Source of the DNA: Atrichornis clamosus
Lineage: Eukaryota > Chordata > Aves > Passeriformes > Menuridae
Length of the DNA: 64,000 nucleotides
Assembly (NCBI GenBank): GCA_013400975.1
Contig: WBMZ01000388.1
Span: 92,618-156,617 of the forward strand
Direction of reading: 5' to 3'
Part shown: positions 12,901-26,300 of the stretch, in pieces
How the letters are laid out: each line of letters starts with the position of its first letter
Position numbering within the stretch: position 1 is the stretch's first letter
Position numbers and translations under genes: made by a program
Notes under the pieces: model-generated
What the model saw: the letters and a program-made list of their open reading frames with translations, nothing else
The model's database searches: none
Told to the model about the DNA's origin: nothing

Positions 12901-15900
12901 AATGTATCCACAAGAATACTCACTACCATTCAAGCAGTTTGAATATTTACCTTGACAGAGAGTGTAACCCAACTAATTATCCATGTAATGTTGTATGTGA
13001 ATAATTATCAGTTTACTCTGTCCCTGCTCTGACCTCCAATAATTATGCTGATGAGGTGTCAGCAACCAGACCTCATCAGTCACTTGCCAGCCTTATCTGC
13101 AGATTGGTGAATGAGAGTGTTGTGTACTGCTCCCTGACTTACTAGAGAACTACAGAGCACATCTGCAGCATTACTTGTAACTTGTAACTCCCAAACTCCA
13201 CTTTGTAGGTAGTGTGAAGCAATATTACCAAGTTGAACAGATGAACAGAAGGTATCTTTGGTACCCTGAATATTTCTCCTTTAAGTATTTCTGTCATTCT
13301 CACCTATTAACAGCAGAGCTACTTCTAAGGCAATAATATATTTAAATACTTTTAAATATTCCTCGCTGCAGCGCTTTTCTCTGTTAGCTTTTGCAATGTA
13401 GGAAAGGACGGGAATGTGTCTGGAGAACTTTGATCCCTTCAAACACTACAGGTTTGAAACACCACGTGAACCTTCTGATATATTCACTTCAGATAAGATT
13501 GTCTTCTCTGAATGTTTACTTGCCAGAATATTGTATTCAGCTTTACATTTTATATTTCACACTGTCATATCAGAGAATAATTTTTTTATTAGTGCTTGGG
13601 CTATAGAAGTATATAGAGGATATATTGTTTGATATTTTCTCCTCATATTTCATTGAAATCTCAACTGCCAGCTTCCTAGCACTGAGTACATTACTTTTGA
13701 AGTTCAGTATGCCTTCTAACAATCTCTTATTTCAAAGCTTAAATTTCCAGTCCTAACTCCAATTTGCTTTTTTTTCTATGGTGCTATCCATCTGCAGATT
13801 ATGAAAATGGAGTTCTGATAGGTGATTAAAGCATTAACAGTACTTACATCTGCATCAATAAAATTTTTAGGCAGCTTTATTGAGAATACAGTAAAGTTCC
13901 TTTTCATTGCAAGGAAGTCTCAGAGAATAAACTTTGAAGGGCTGTAGACTTATTTGGCACTGTTATCCCTAATCTGTGTGATGCAGGAAAGTTTCCTCTT
14001 TCGTATTTCTAGCAGTAAAATTACTTCAAAATACTACTTGCCATTTTGGGATTTTAGGACCTAAGTTGACCCTGGTCAGCATTTGCCAGTAACAAGTAGC
14101 CATCTGAGAAAATGTTGAGGTAAATCACAATACACAAAGAAGTGGTAACTTCCCATGGATAAGAATTTAAGATCACAATTGTGTGAATCTCAGAAATCAT
14201 GATTTTCCCAGAAAATATTACTGGTTAGTTTCCCTTGATTTCACTTTTCCTTACAAAAAACTCCCAGGTAAATAAGTCATTGATGTGTCAGATTTGATAC
14301 ATAAGTCTGTCAGCACTGCTCATGTGACATACCTCAAACCATTCATTGGCATGAGAAAATAGTTTTTCAATGAGCTGTACTTTTCTTCTCCTACTTTAAA
14401 GATTTGCAAGGGGAAGAATGATTATTCAAACAATATTGCCTAAAAAATACCACAGACATTTATAAGAAGAACTCACTTGGTAACTTCAAAAATAAAGGGA
14501 AAATTTGCATTTTAACCATCTCAGCAATACCCCAGGATCTTTTGTGGCTTTGCTGTCTTCAACAAAGCTCAGAGGAATATTAAAACAACACAGGGTATTT
14601 CTGGTAGGCCATAGGAACTTCTTATTTCTGCTAGGGATCTAATTACACATAAAGAAAATTATCTACAGAGGTCAATAAAAATCTCTTTATTAGTTTGGAA
14701 AGACTCAATATTCTCTCAATTTAATATTACAACACTGAAATTTTTTTTTTCCCTAGCCTGTTTGCAAGTTTAGCTGGTTAAAAACTGGTATTAAAGAAAC
14801 AAATAAATTTCCAGAAATTGCTATCAGGGCTCAAGAAGGAAGCATAGGCAGTATTTTCTCTCCATCACAAGGTGTATTTGTCTTCCTATTCAAGATGTTA
14901 TCCAGAAAAAAGGAACGTGGTCAGAAAGGGAAAGAAGTACAGCAGCTCCATACAAAAGGAAAATTCCAATGTAAAATGAGGAAAAGGTAACAGATGGAGA
15001 CAACTGCTGTTACAGACCCCTTATGCTGCCTCTCCTACTCTAAAGGAATATTTATTGCCCACCTGCTGGCTGAAAAGGTAAGTATTTCCTTCAAGGCCTA
15101 AAATGAAGGAGAAAATAGAGAAAAATAAACTTTAAATGGATTTTTCCCAGTTCTCAGAAACCAAAATGAAGCACTGACTGAACTTCATTTTTTTCTCCCT
15201 TCCTTTTATTTCTACTTTTTCAATGAGAAACCAAAATGAAACTACCTTACTTTGCCCACTAGAGTTATTACATACCCATAATTTTAAGGGAAATAATTTA
15301 TTTCAGCCATTATAGGAACAAAGGAATGAACTAATCAATCTTTCTCAAAGCAACACTAGCAAACATACTGTTGACTTAAACCTTGTTTTCAGTGTAAAAT
15401 TCAGCCTGAGGAAACCTAGTTTATAAAGACAAACTACTAATGAAACACAAATCCATTATTTGAATTTTTGCTCCAGGAGTTTGAAGCCTGACTGAATTTG
15501 TATCTACTTTGTAACCTGATGTTAGCCCAGCCTCTGGCTTTGTACTTCTAAGGCTGGTAAGGAAAAGCTGTGGTATGGAAGAAGACTGCTACACAGTTTA
15601 ATTAGTGATTTCATAAACTGCAACTGCTTACCATGTATGCATATTAATATTCTTCAATGTCTCTCTGACTGTTCTGTGAAGGATGAAGTATCAAAGGCAT
15701 CAGAAAAATTGTTTCTCTGCTCAAAACCTGGAAATATCCAAGGAAAGACCTTATTGAAGTTCTTGGAAAACTTTGCCCCACCTAATCTCGGGGGAATTCT
15801 ACTCCAACTGAGCTATTGATACAACTACAGAATATCAGAGCTGCTCAATGGAACTGGAAGGAAAATCAACAGCTCTTCAGAGAAAGCAAGAATTCCTCTG

Positions 15901-16929
15901 TTTCTACTGAGAATACCATCTGAAGACTGAAAAACTGTCCAGAAAGGAAAGAAGACCCAAACCCAACTGCAAATAACATTCTGATTTCCAAGTCCCTGCG
16001 AGACCTCTGCAAGACTACATTTTAGGAATCTTTTGTGAAAGTCACTTTTCGGCTACAACACCTTGCAGTGCCCTCAGTCTCACACAATATTTATTATTTA
16101 AATAACATCTCAACAAACAGATCTTACTTCACCTGCCAGTGAAATGTAAAAATACTTAGGTCTGCATTGTTGAGTGTACCAGCAAAAATTAGCCTAAATA
16201 TCGAATTATTTCATATCCAAATATGATTTTATTGGATGTATTTACCTCATCTGTTGGTGGGCACCCTATCTGCTGTTTGCTCCGTACCACAGTGGATTGG
16301 GCCAATGAGAAGGATGGCATATTGTTGTTAAATCTAAATTAGTACTTTGAATTGTCTAAGATAAAATGCAACTTGAGAATCTGGATGTAACTCTTGAAGA
16401 AAAGAAACTTTGCACCTTCTAGGATCAGTGTACATACAACATTTCAAGGATCAATAAAGTCAGAAAATCTGCCATAATTCTTACTGCAGTTCACGCAGGA
16501 TAAGCTTCTCAACTGCTCATCCTGGCCTTTCAGATATAAAACATAAGACAAATGGAGAACATAAAAACAATTCCAGCATAACATGAATGAACAGATTCCT
16601 TAAAACATTTTTGTATCTCTAAAATGAGTGCACTTGTGTAAAGTGACACAATAACATCTACAGAAAAAATAAAACCAGTTGCTCGTGTTAATTAGATGAA
16701 AGTGACAAAAAAACCTAACAAATGTGAGTTTTTTCCTTTTAAATTCACCTATTGGTCTTTGATAGCATATAAGAAATTATTCAGGGAAATAGCAGATATT
16801 TCAAATGTTTAGTCTGCTATTACAGTTTAAAGATCTAGCTTTGCTAGATCAATTTCAAGACACCAATAAAGCTGCATTAGGAATATTTCGAAATACAATA
16901 TTGGTATACTGTCAGTGATTTTAATTTTA

Positions 16930-17070
16930 TAACAAGCACTTTTTGCATTTGCATCATTAGCATCATTTGCAACTGCTAACAAGCAGCGGCTTGTTCACAC
17001 ATTAATACAAAATTGGCGATTTGCTTCCAGCTAACTACCCAGATAATATGATTAACATGCATCATCTTTG
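16930..17070. promoter_or_regulatory. Candidate noncoding regulatory element
   Basis: The segment contains an exact POU octamer ATTTGCAT at 16,947-16,954, several spaced GCAT/CATT cores and ATTA homeodomain cores, with more balanced composition than its AT-rich surroundings. This motif clustering resembles vertebrate developmental enhancers. Conservation cannot be assessed from one sequence, so this is inference only. Confidence 0.2.
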
Positions 17071-18103
17071 GAAGTGAAAGATATTTAAAAATATTTTGAT
17101 AATTTCTATTCATCCATAAAATGGATTAACAACTCTAGGATATACTCCATTGTATCAGGTTTAGAAATCATGGAAACGTGTATATCCTCATAAAATCATT
17201 CTCTCTAAATGATGGAATTAAAAGGATTTAAGAATGTCTCCAATCTATTAGTAACTTCTCTTGTAATTTTAAGAATATCTCGATATGCAACTGAGTTGTA
17301 ATTTTTAAAAGTATATCAGAATAAACAAGATAAAATTAGAAGGACATTTTTAGGCTGAATATTACCTAGGCCTTTTTTCCACTATTCGAAAAATAATCAA
17401 AAGAAACTTATTCTGTATATGCTTAAGTTAATGACACAGAACATTAACCAGAGAATAAACCCCAGGAAGGAATCAGAGAAAAGTTATGAACATGACAATT
17501 CAGATCTAAAAATTTAGCACACTAGAAAGCAGAAATAGATACCATTAAGTGGTAAATACTGTTTTGCAACGACCTGATTTCATATCCAGATTTCAAGAAA
17601 TAAAATTAACCCATTCAAAATCCAGCCACTTGTGCTGAAATAAGTATTGATTTCTCAGAAAACTGTAACTGTTAATGAGCACTGAATGCTGGCACAGGAT
17701 TTTTCTTTATAATAAAACTGAAAATAAATTCAGGTTAGTGTGTGCATACTTATATAAGGAAATATTTTAATGTTCTTTTCTGAAAGCCAACTTGTTGTAA
17801 TATATCAGCATTGTGAATTAATTTATTGATTCTTATCTCAGATGCATCATCATGAGGAATATTTACTAGAGATGAATAAATTTGGACATCAAAATTAGCT
17901 TTCCACAACCTTCATTAAAGTGAGAGTTAATTTCAATATTTCATTAAAGAATTGACTCATTGATAGCTTTAATACAGTTTGAGAACATTTGTTTACCTGA
18001 ATATTTCCAGCTTAACATACGACATATCTTTAAACATTACTCTATGCCTTACTGTCTTTTGAGTTTTAGAGGAAAAGGTGAATTTTCTAATGTCTGTGAG
18101 AAA

Positions 18104-18137
18104 ACTGGTCCTTTTTTGTAACTGGTCCTATTTTGTA
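18104..18137. repeat. 17-bp tandem duplication
   Basis: ACTGGTCCTTTTTTGTA (18,104-18,120) is followed directly by the same 17 bases with one T-to-A change (18,121-18,137), then by a partial third start (ACTGTAA). It looks like a replication-slippage duplication in noncoding DNA. Confidence 0.85.
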
Positions 18138-21100
18138 ACTGTAATTGTATCACTCTTGGCAAAGCGTGATATCAGGGGAACAGAACTGATATCAGTTAGA
18201 GCATTAGACACAGCAGGAAATAGCACAAACCAAAGTTCAATTACTCCAGCAATAGTTCCAGTGCACTTTTTAGAGTTTAGATACCACGTAGTATAATTTC
18301 TTTTCTCTCAAGTCCTTACTGAAGAGAATAGGAAGGAAGAATAGGCTGCTCACTTATCCAAGTGATAGGTTTTCCTGTGTTGTCTCCAATATTGCTACTG
18401 AGTCCATACTTTTGCTTCTATCTATTTGAAATGCTATGAATGTCCCTGCTAAGTCCTGTGATCCAATGTGAAGGTCTAGAAAGGGCATAAAGAAAGAAGG
18501 ATGATGATTTCCTTGATGGAACCTCATTATCTACCTCCAAGCAACCTGTGAAATGCTAGCAGTGAAGAAATTTCTTCTTGCTCCCATGCCCTTAATAGGC
18601 AATTAGCTTTTACTCTTTAAAATTACAGCGTGTTCCTTATTTCAGTTTACATAACTTCAAGTGTTAATTATTGGTTATAAAATTGCCCTTTTAAAAATTG
18701 CACATAATTATTTCGCAATGTAAATTTCTGCATCTCTGATTTAAACAGATGGATGCTGAGTTTGGAGCAACCTACTCATTTTTAAATGTAGATTTTTGAA
18801 AATTTCAGTCTTGTCTTCAAGGATAAAATATGTGTATCTATGTCTAGATCAGTATCAACGGCATAAGAACAGCAGGTTAGATTTAGCTAACAGATATTTT
18901 TTCTCAAGTCCCACCATGGTGAAGTCTGATGCACTGAAATAACAAACACACTGCAGCTCTGAATTGTCTGTGGTAGTGTTCCCAAATCGTAGAACATTAC
19001 CTGAGCACCATCAGAGTGCTCTGCAGCTCTTTTAAGTCTTGTCTATACACAAATATTTTCACCTGGCAGCTACTAGAGCAGAACACAGGGTCTCATAGTG
19101 TGGTCTAAGTTGATACAGCCACTTGCCTGCCATTGTGCATGTATTTTCATATGGAGAGGGATGGCAGGAGCCTCCCCTCTGAAGTCAGCAAATCCATACT
19201 AATTTACAGCAGACAGGAGCTGGCTCTTAACATACTTAGCTGCTTCTTGGTTTATTTGTTGAAGGCTCAATAATTTTTCTATCTGCTGAAAATGAAAATG
19301 CACATCTAAGCAGAACAGAACAACTTGAACATTATTACAGCTGAGATGTCATATTCAGCAAGATCCATGTTCATAGTAAGATGTTTGTTAATGAAATACC
19401 TAGGCATACGGCTAATTTATGCTTCTCAAGCACTCCTGTAGCCCAGCTACTGTGACTGTCATAAAATATATAGTTGTGCAATTTATCTGGCTAGATTAAA
19501 ATCATGAGCTTCTAGTGCATCAAAGACAGCTTTATACTTACTCTGTGGGTCTGCACAGCAAAGATAGAAAATGTAATTTCGCCAACTCTTTTTTGATTAA
19601 ATAAAGGAGAAAGAAAAACAAGTGGAGCTGTTATAAGAGTATCAATCCCACTTGACTTACAGAACTGTGCTGAAAAGTCAGATTCAGTGCTAAGCACATC
19701 AGAATTTGTAAGAATCAATTTGGCTGACTGGCATCCCAGTGGGCAGATTGATCTAAGTGAACTCTCCTGTTGAATGTACACTGCCCAACCCTCTGTAAAA
19801 TATTATTTTTCATAGTATTAAACACCTAAGCAATTTTTATAATTAAAAGTATTTTAACACTCTGTTCCTCAGCTAAAAGGGCCTACAATCAACATGTCAA
19901 CTTTAATCTTATTTTGGTAGCAGGCATCTTCTTAGAAAAGATTCTACCTACACTTATACAGCACTAAATTTGTTTATGTTAAACAGGTAGGGAGATTATA
20001 CTGATCTCAAAAATTACTAAACTATTTTTTTTTACAGATCTTCAGTTTTTCTCTGAAATCTAATTCAGCAAACAGATACATGCCAGTAATGAGCATGAGC
20101 AACCACAGTCTACAGAACAATGGAGATTAATATTTACAGTGTGTGTGAAGAAAAGCAAGTAAACCTTAGCTCAGCCACTCAGAATCATTAGTAAAATACT
20201 TCAAGGGAGTATCTCACTGTAGAAGCTTTCAGAACATTTACTCCAGGTGTTCCCCCAGTGTAGTTGTGTCATTATTTCTCAGCATTGTCTTGCAAAGGCT
20301 CCTTTCAGCTGCTCTGCAGAGTTGATGTGTGTTACTAAACAGTTTCTATGAACTCTCCTGGAGTTAATGGCTCATCAGGCACAGGCAATCCATGAGAAAA
20401 ATATGGACAAGTGAGGAGGCCTCTGTAGACTTGAGCAGAGCTGGAGCATGGATAGGAGCCAATGACACTAACAGCCTGCTGGCTATTTTCAGGTGGCGCT
20501 CTGTAACCACCCTTGCTCTTTCTATCACTGGGGACAAAGGGTTCACTGCAGACAGTAAAAATAAATGAAAATTTGCGTGTTCTGATATAAAAATCTCCAG
20601 ACTCTGAGCAGTGCTTGTATATTTTGCATTATAATGACAGAAAATTTGTACAGAAACCATGGAAGCCCTAGGCAGAGACAACTCACTCCATAAGTGAAAC
20701 TAATAAAATCTGTTGATGTTAGGAAGAGTTACAAAAAAAATTGCTGAAACTCTGAAGGACATTAACACTTGTTAATGGTAGAAATTTGAGCCTTGTGTAC
20801 AATATATTCTTTTCAGTCAATCCATCTGAATGCTGGTGTTTCTCAAAGTACAGTTCCCTTCTGCCAAAAAAGAAGAAAGAAAAAAGGTGCATCGAGTTTC
20901 AAGATTGTGGCTTCAAATGAAAGAGTGTGGATTAGAATGTGGTCATTTTGGGATAAACTGCCCAGAATTATAGATTTTGGGAACAACCTGCCTGCTCAGT
21001 GACATTGGTATTCTTGTCAGCTTCTCTGCCAATAGCAGCAGTAACTCTGACAAGAATGCCAATGAAGCAGCAGGGGCAGCTTCATTACATTTTTGGTGGT

Positions 21101-22526
21101 TTTGAAACAGAATTCTACCCACTCTCAGTTAATAGGAAAATTCGAAATTGCAACCTTAAGCAGATCTAAACCAAAATAAAAATGAGTGAAAATCTAAATT
21201 TTCTCTGAAACAGTAATATTGTTCCTTCCATTGGCTTTATTATTCACATCTAAAAGACCTGAGGAAAAACCAAGAACAAATTTTCATTTCATTCTGCCAT
21301 AGGGCTGGGTAGAATTGCAAGTTTCCAAGTCATGTTCTTGTCCACATGCTAAACAGAAAAGAGTTCATCAGAATTGACAGGAAGTCACATTGAGAAGCAA
21401 AAGAAAATAAACTAATAAGCTACACCTACTCCTGAAACTGGAGCTCTCCTCATACATGTTTCTGGAATATGTAATATTTATAGTGTAAATGAATTGTCTT
21501 CTTGTTTTGAATCATGTTATACTTGGCTTTTGCTTTTAATTAGTATGAGTGATAAATATAAAGCAAACATTTACAAAGCCTGTAAGGGAAAGATTTCAGG
21601 AAAGAGTCCTTTAATTATTACACACTGACATTACAAAGTACATCCCACACACACCTGCGTAAAAATAGGGAAATTGAATCTGACATTTCTCTGTATCAGT
21701 CGAACAGTGCTCTCTGAACCAGTATTGGTATGACTACAATATTCCCACTAAGTATTAACATGCAAACTACATATTTTACTTCAGATTCTTTGCAACTTGC
21801 CCAGCCTACACATCTTTTTCACCAGATCACCACGAGGTAGATGCCTGACTTCAGACAGTTCTCCTCAATGAATTTCAAATTCTGTTCTCAGAATGCTGAA
21901 ATGCTGAATAGCTTTAAGTAACTTTTACCATAGCATTTTAATCCTGTGTTTCCAGGTAATGGAATGGCTGAAAATTCATAGAGCACTGACACTGCTCCCA
22001 GGGTTTGCTTTTCCACTGGCTCAGCAAACAACCTGCACAAAGACCTGGAGCAGTGGGAAACACCTTGCCAGAGTCACAGCCCATCTAGTCCTGCTGGGAG
22101 ACGTAGCCTCACTTCCACCCAGGGCTGCAGCCATAGCATACTTTAAAAACTGCTTTGGAAAATATTCTTTTAACATTAAAGGTTAAAAGAATCTAAAATG
22201 TAGGATTTACAAATGTGTTATGTCATGGTGCTATTATTTATTGTATTAATAGTTTTGCTCCCAGAGACAAATGGGAGCATCCCAAAGACAGATGAATACC
22301 TTTAAAAGGAATCCTGATGTCCTATTTGTAGCAGGTAGAATTTCGTCATAAAAATATCAATTTTCTCATGTTGCCTCAAGCTTAAATAGCCAATACCATC
22401 TTAAAGAGAAAATTTACAGAGGGAATAACTCTGTAACAACTAGCTTTTGTAAGATGCACAAATCTGAATCTCTGGAAATTTGTTAAAATGGAGGTACTGA
22501 TACAAGCCCTTCAGGTCGGTGTGATC

Positions 22527-22645
22527 AAAAAAAAAATTTAAATTTAAAAAAATTATTATTTTTCAGTTGTTAAATCATAAAATTATTATTGTTGTTGTTA
22601 GTGTTAGTGTTATCACCATTATTATTATCATCATTATTTTGTTAA
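22527..22645. repeat. Low-complexity A/T and trinucleotide tract
   Basis: A poly-A run grades into ATT, GTT and GTTAGT short tandem motifs and then ATT/ATC triplets. It lies directly upstream of the CR1 3' end. It has no coding content. Its position does not identify it as the tail of an element, because CR1 elements end in a short octamer-like repeat rather than poly-A. Confidence 0.8.
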
Positions 22646-22679
22646 CTATTACTCTACTCTCCTATTGACTTATTTAAAG

Positions 22680-22793
22680 GCCATGTAGACGTGGCACTTG
22701 GGGACGTGGTTTAGTGGTGGCCTTGACAGTGCTGGGTCAACACAGACTTGATAATTTTAAAGATCTTTTTGAATCTAAATGATTCTATGATCT
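22680..22793 (+). mobile_element. CR1 LINE 3'-end fragment
   Basis: The segment matches, from general knowledge of the family, the terminal part of avian CR1 retrotransposons: a GTGGCACTTGGGGAC block, GTGGTTTAGTGGTGG, CAGTGCTGGGT, then a GATAATTTTAAAGATCTTTT block and the diagnostic ending GATTCTATGATCTG, close to the CR1 (ATTCTATG)n tail. It is severely 5'-truncated, as almost all CR1 copies are, keeping only about 110 bp of 3' untranslated sequence. It carries no coding sequence and is inactive. Several substitutions against the usual ending imply a moderately old copy. Confidence 0.85.
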
Positions 22794-22960
22794 GATACGT
22801 GGCTGAAATATAAACTTACTCATCATTAGAAATACCTCCTTAAGGATTTTTAGTTATTTAATAGACTGCACTTCCCTGTCTTATAAAGCTCTTTACCCAA
22901 GTGTTCATTGTGTCCTTGTACCAGAGCAGTTTCACTGTGAATATATAACCTATACGCAAT

Positions 22961-23345
22961 TGTATGATTCCAAGACGAGCACAGGTTAAACAGAGGCTAG
23001 CCATGGCCTTCATGTAAAAAAGAGGTTTATTCTCAGAGCTGGCACACAGGGAGGTTTCCCGTGTCGGTGCAGGAGACAGAAGTCCCGCGCTCCGGGCCTG
23101 CCAGCCCGGGATGGGCAGGGGGCCCGGGCACGCGCCCCTGGGTCCCTGTTCCCTGTCTCCAATGGGAATGGGATGTATTTACACATTCCAGCTGTGGGAA
23201 CCGTTATCCGTGAGGCTTCCCACCGTGAGGCTTCCACCTATTTGTCACAATTTCTGTGCAGGCAAAATGGAGTCTTGAGCCATAGACAGCCTTATCCTAA
23301 TCCTCCTCGAGTAGGTCTTCTGGCAAAATCACAGGGTCCCTAACA
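22961..23345 (-). mobile_element. Solo LTR of an endogenous retrovirus
   Basis: The 385-bp element begins TGT and ends ACA, the usual retroviral LTR termini. It is flanked by GCAAT (22,956-22,960) and ACAAT (23,346-23,350), a 5-bp target-site duplication with one mismatch. Read on the minus strand it has LTR order: an upstream region, a TATA-like TAAATA (23,181-23,176), a GC- and CpG-rich stretch, an AATAAA polyadenylation signal (23,031-23,026) about 145 bp downstream, then a short U5-like end. GC content is far above the surroundings. No internal gag, pol or env sequence is adjacent on either side, so this is a solo LTR left by recombination. The 75-codon minus-strand frame inside it is incidental. 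A 15-bp period direct repeat (CCGTGAGGCTTCC at 23,208 and 23,223) lies in its upstream part. The retroviral class cannot be decided from this alone. Confidence 0.75.
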
Positions 23346-23350
23346 ACAAT

Positions 23351-26300
23351 ATATGCTTATACACAGTATTTCAGAGATCAATAGAGAATTTGGCATGAAA
23401 TAAAAATACATAAAACCTATAATTTACAATAGAAAAGTTATTCATTAACTACTTGAAGAGAAAAAAGAAAATACTTTGTTGGAATAAATTTATCATATGT
23501 GCATTTTAGGTAAGTTTTACACCTTTTTTTGGGTCTTTTGTCTTTATTCTAGGGAGAAGAAATTCAATATACAATTTCAGTTTTATTACCTTTATACTAT
23601 TCCCATCAAATAAATCTAGCTATGTGAAGATCTTTCTCTGCCTTTAAAAAGATCATTCTTGAAAAGAAACTTTCTTTTCATTTCAGTGCAACATATCCTG
23701 CTTTAATAAAGAATTTTGCTTCCTATTGAGAGCGTTTTGACAAAATAATATGGTTGCTTTTGTTTGCCATTTAATTTACCACTGGATCAATAGTTAGACA
23801 TAACTACTTCTAGTATTAAAACTCACAAATTCTAGGGGAAATGGAGGTTAAATCGTAAACAAAATATTTCATTGGCATTGATCTGAAAAGCAGACCGACA
23901 GTATTGCTAAAAAATCATCAGCTTACAATTATAAATCTCCCCAAACTGACAAGAGATGGATTTGATTATTTTGCTTAGAAAGGGTCATTCCTTTAAAGCT
24001 GCAAGAGTTTATCAATTTATAAAAGATTAAATGAACCATATTTTCCTTTAGTTCCTATCACAATTCTTTTTTCTGATTACCCAGGCTAGATCAGGTTATG
24101 AGAGTGACTGATTATTTTGCTCTCTACTTTAGGCAACCTCAGATTTACAGAATTTATGACCCGTGCTAGATCATTTGTGATATAAAGATTACAGGTAACC
24201 TGAACTTACTTAATGTACTGTGATAACCTGCCACAAGTACAGCTACTCATAATGCTACAAGTGTATGAAAAACTGCCCAAATTTCATCCTCCTTTTGGGC
24301 AATATCCACCAAAGTCACAGTAACAGCTTATTTCTTTAAATGAATTTTGATGTATGCTGTAGGTAACAAAAATGTTGCCTTCTTTACCTGATTTCCCCTC
24401 CTCTTTTCTCTTTCTCCAATAAAAATATGAGTAGGCCAGTTCTGTAGATAACATTCACTGCTCTATTTCAATCACTAATTGGTTACATTTGAATTGTCAG
24501 AGTAAAGGGAACACTAACAATATCCAAAACAAGCACCGCACCTTATAAACCTCTGAATGGAAACTGGTAAAAAGAGAATCTTTCTCTGAAAAGCACCTTT
24601 CAAATGGTCATTATTTGGATTCCCACATTATGAAAACAATACAACTGTGATTAAATTTTCACTACTGATATCCTTATCAATGGATCAAGCTGACATCCAG
24701 CCCCAGTAGATCAATCCCTTTGCTGTGCTGATGTCTAAGCTCCCCAGAAATGACAGAATTCTCTGCCTGGTGCCAAGTACCCAGAAGGCACAAGTTCCTC
24801 TCTAGAACCAATGTTCTTTCTGCAGCTTTAATGGCCAGAATAAAGGCAAGGATGTGTGGTGAGCCAGGAGACAGTAACAATGGTGGGATAATAACTAAAC
24901 CCCGTTCCTTGTGCAGGTGTGGTACAGCCTTCAGACTGCTGCTCATTTCTTTGATAAATTCCTGCAGTGGTTTCCTTGGAGTTCACAAGGCTAGGGAATG
25001 TGTGGTGGATTGTTTGGTGGCATGCAGTTAAGTATGAGTAGAAATCAAGTCTGAACACCAGTAAGTAAGAAAAAACTAATGAAATAAAATACAAATACTG
25101 CTTTTTAAATTACTTTGATCTGTTCCTGCACATGTAAAGTTAGCATGTCTCTGACTCTTATAGCTTAAAAAAATCCAATTAGACAACATTTTTTTTAAAA
25201 TGGTAACACTTTCATAACGATTTTAAGATTGTAAAGGTAGCCTGTTTCTTAACCTTGTAACTGAACCACATCATTAAAAAAACAAGGGAATGAAAGTAAC
25301 ATTTTTTGTAACACTTGGAACACTGTAACACAGACAGCTGTGACGATCTCGAAAACTAAAAGCTTTACATATTAAGGAGTTTAAGAGTAAAGTTATTCCA
25401 GTTAGTTATCTAAACTAACAGGGTATTGTCCGTTTATGGAATTTATCAAATTTGTTGACCCACAGTATTTTGCATTCACAGATCAGCTAGGACTGTTTAT
25501 TTTGAATAGTGTTTCCAAGTGTAGGGGAATTTATATTGCCACTTAGCTGTCATCCCTTCAAATCTAGCTTCAGGACTAGCAATGGCTTAAAACAGTTTAC
25601 AGCTATAAAACAGCAGCATAAACACCACACTCCCAAGTAATGACACATCGTTGTCCCAAGAACAGCAGAAAATTCTCCCATATAAAGCCTCAGATTTGTT
25701 TTCTACTGAACTGTAACATAAACTAGTTTTGGAGAGTTGCCACCAGACTTCAGCAATGATCTGGGGCAAGCAAAAAGATGCCATACAACTCTATCATGTG
25801 TACAGCTGATTCAGCTCATAGAGGGGCTCTTTAAACCTCAGTTCCTTGGAAATGAGGTTTCCAGATGAAAATAATATACATAGCATTGTGAGATAACAGG
25901 TTATTGGTAATGTAACGATAGTTATCAACTATTTTAGGCATATGTTTTGCCTTCCTCCCTGACCTACTCCAGTACAGCCGTGTGAGAGACCGGGACCAGG
26001 TTGTGTTTTCTAGCATTTATGGCAATTAAGACTCACAACCCAAATCTCTTCCTCCAGAGCTGATGATGGTCTCTGGGTATGACGCACAGTTTTTGAATAT
26101 TGTCAAAAATAGGTGTTTTATTAAATTCAAAGTACTTAGAAGAACAAGACTCTGTGTTTACACCGCACTGTGAGCTCTGATATCTCATTAGAGGCTAAAA
26201 TGCACTACAGACTGGGTCCAGGAAGGTCTCATGCATTAATGTATCACAAAAGCTCTTTTGAATTCTACAGTTTGCCAGCAAAGAGAAAACAACTTCATAT

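Larger units (their letters stand above)
9965..22520. other. Gene-free AT-rich stretch
   Basis: No gene is supported. The longest open frame is on the minus strand at 12,012-12,419 (135 codons). It lacks credible splice boundaries and has no recognisable domain. A 15-bp direct repeat (core AGAAACCAAAATGAA) occurs at 15,156-15,170 and 15,226-15,240, about 70 bp apart. The stretch near 16,940-17,060 is rich in octamer and homeodomain-like motifs and is noted separately. Confidence 0.6.

Noticed and set aside
23010..23237. 75-codon minus-strand frame with an RAG/PG-rich composition
   Set aside because: It lies wholly inside the solo LTR, and its composition reflects the GC-rich LTR sequence.
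24677..25094. Stop-poor patch open on both strands
   Set aside because: Three overlapping frames of similar length on opposite strands without domain or splice support suggest local base composition rather than a gene.
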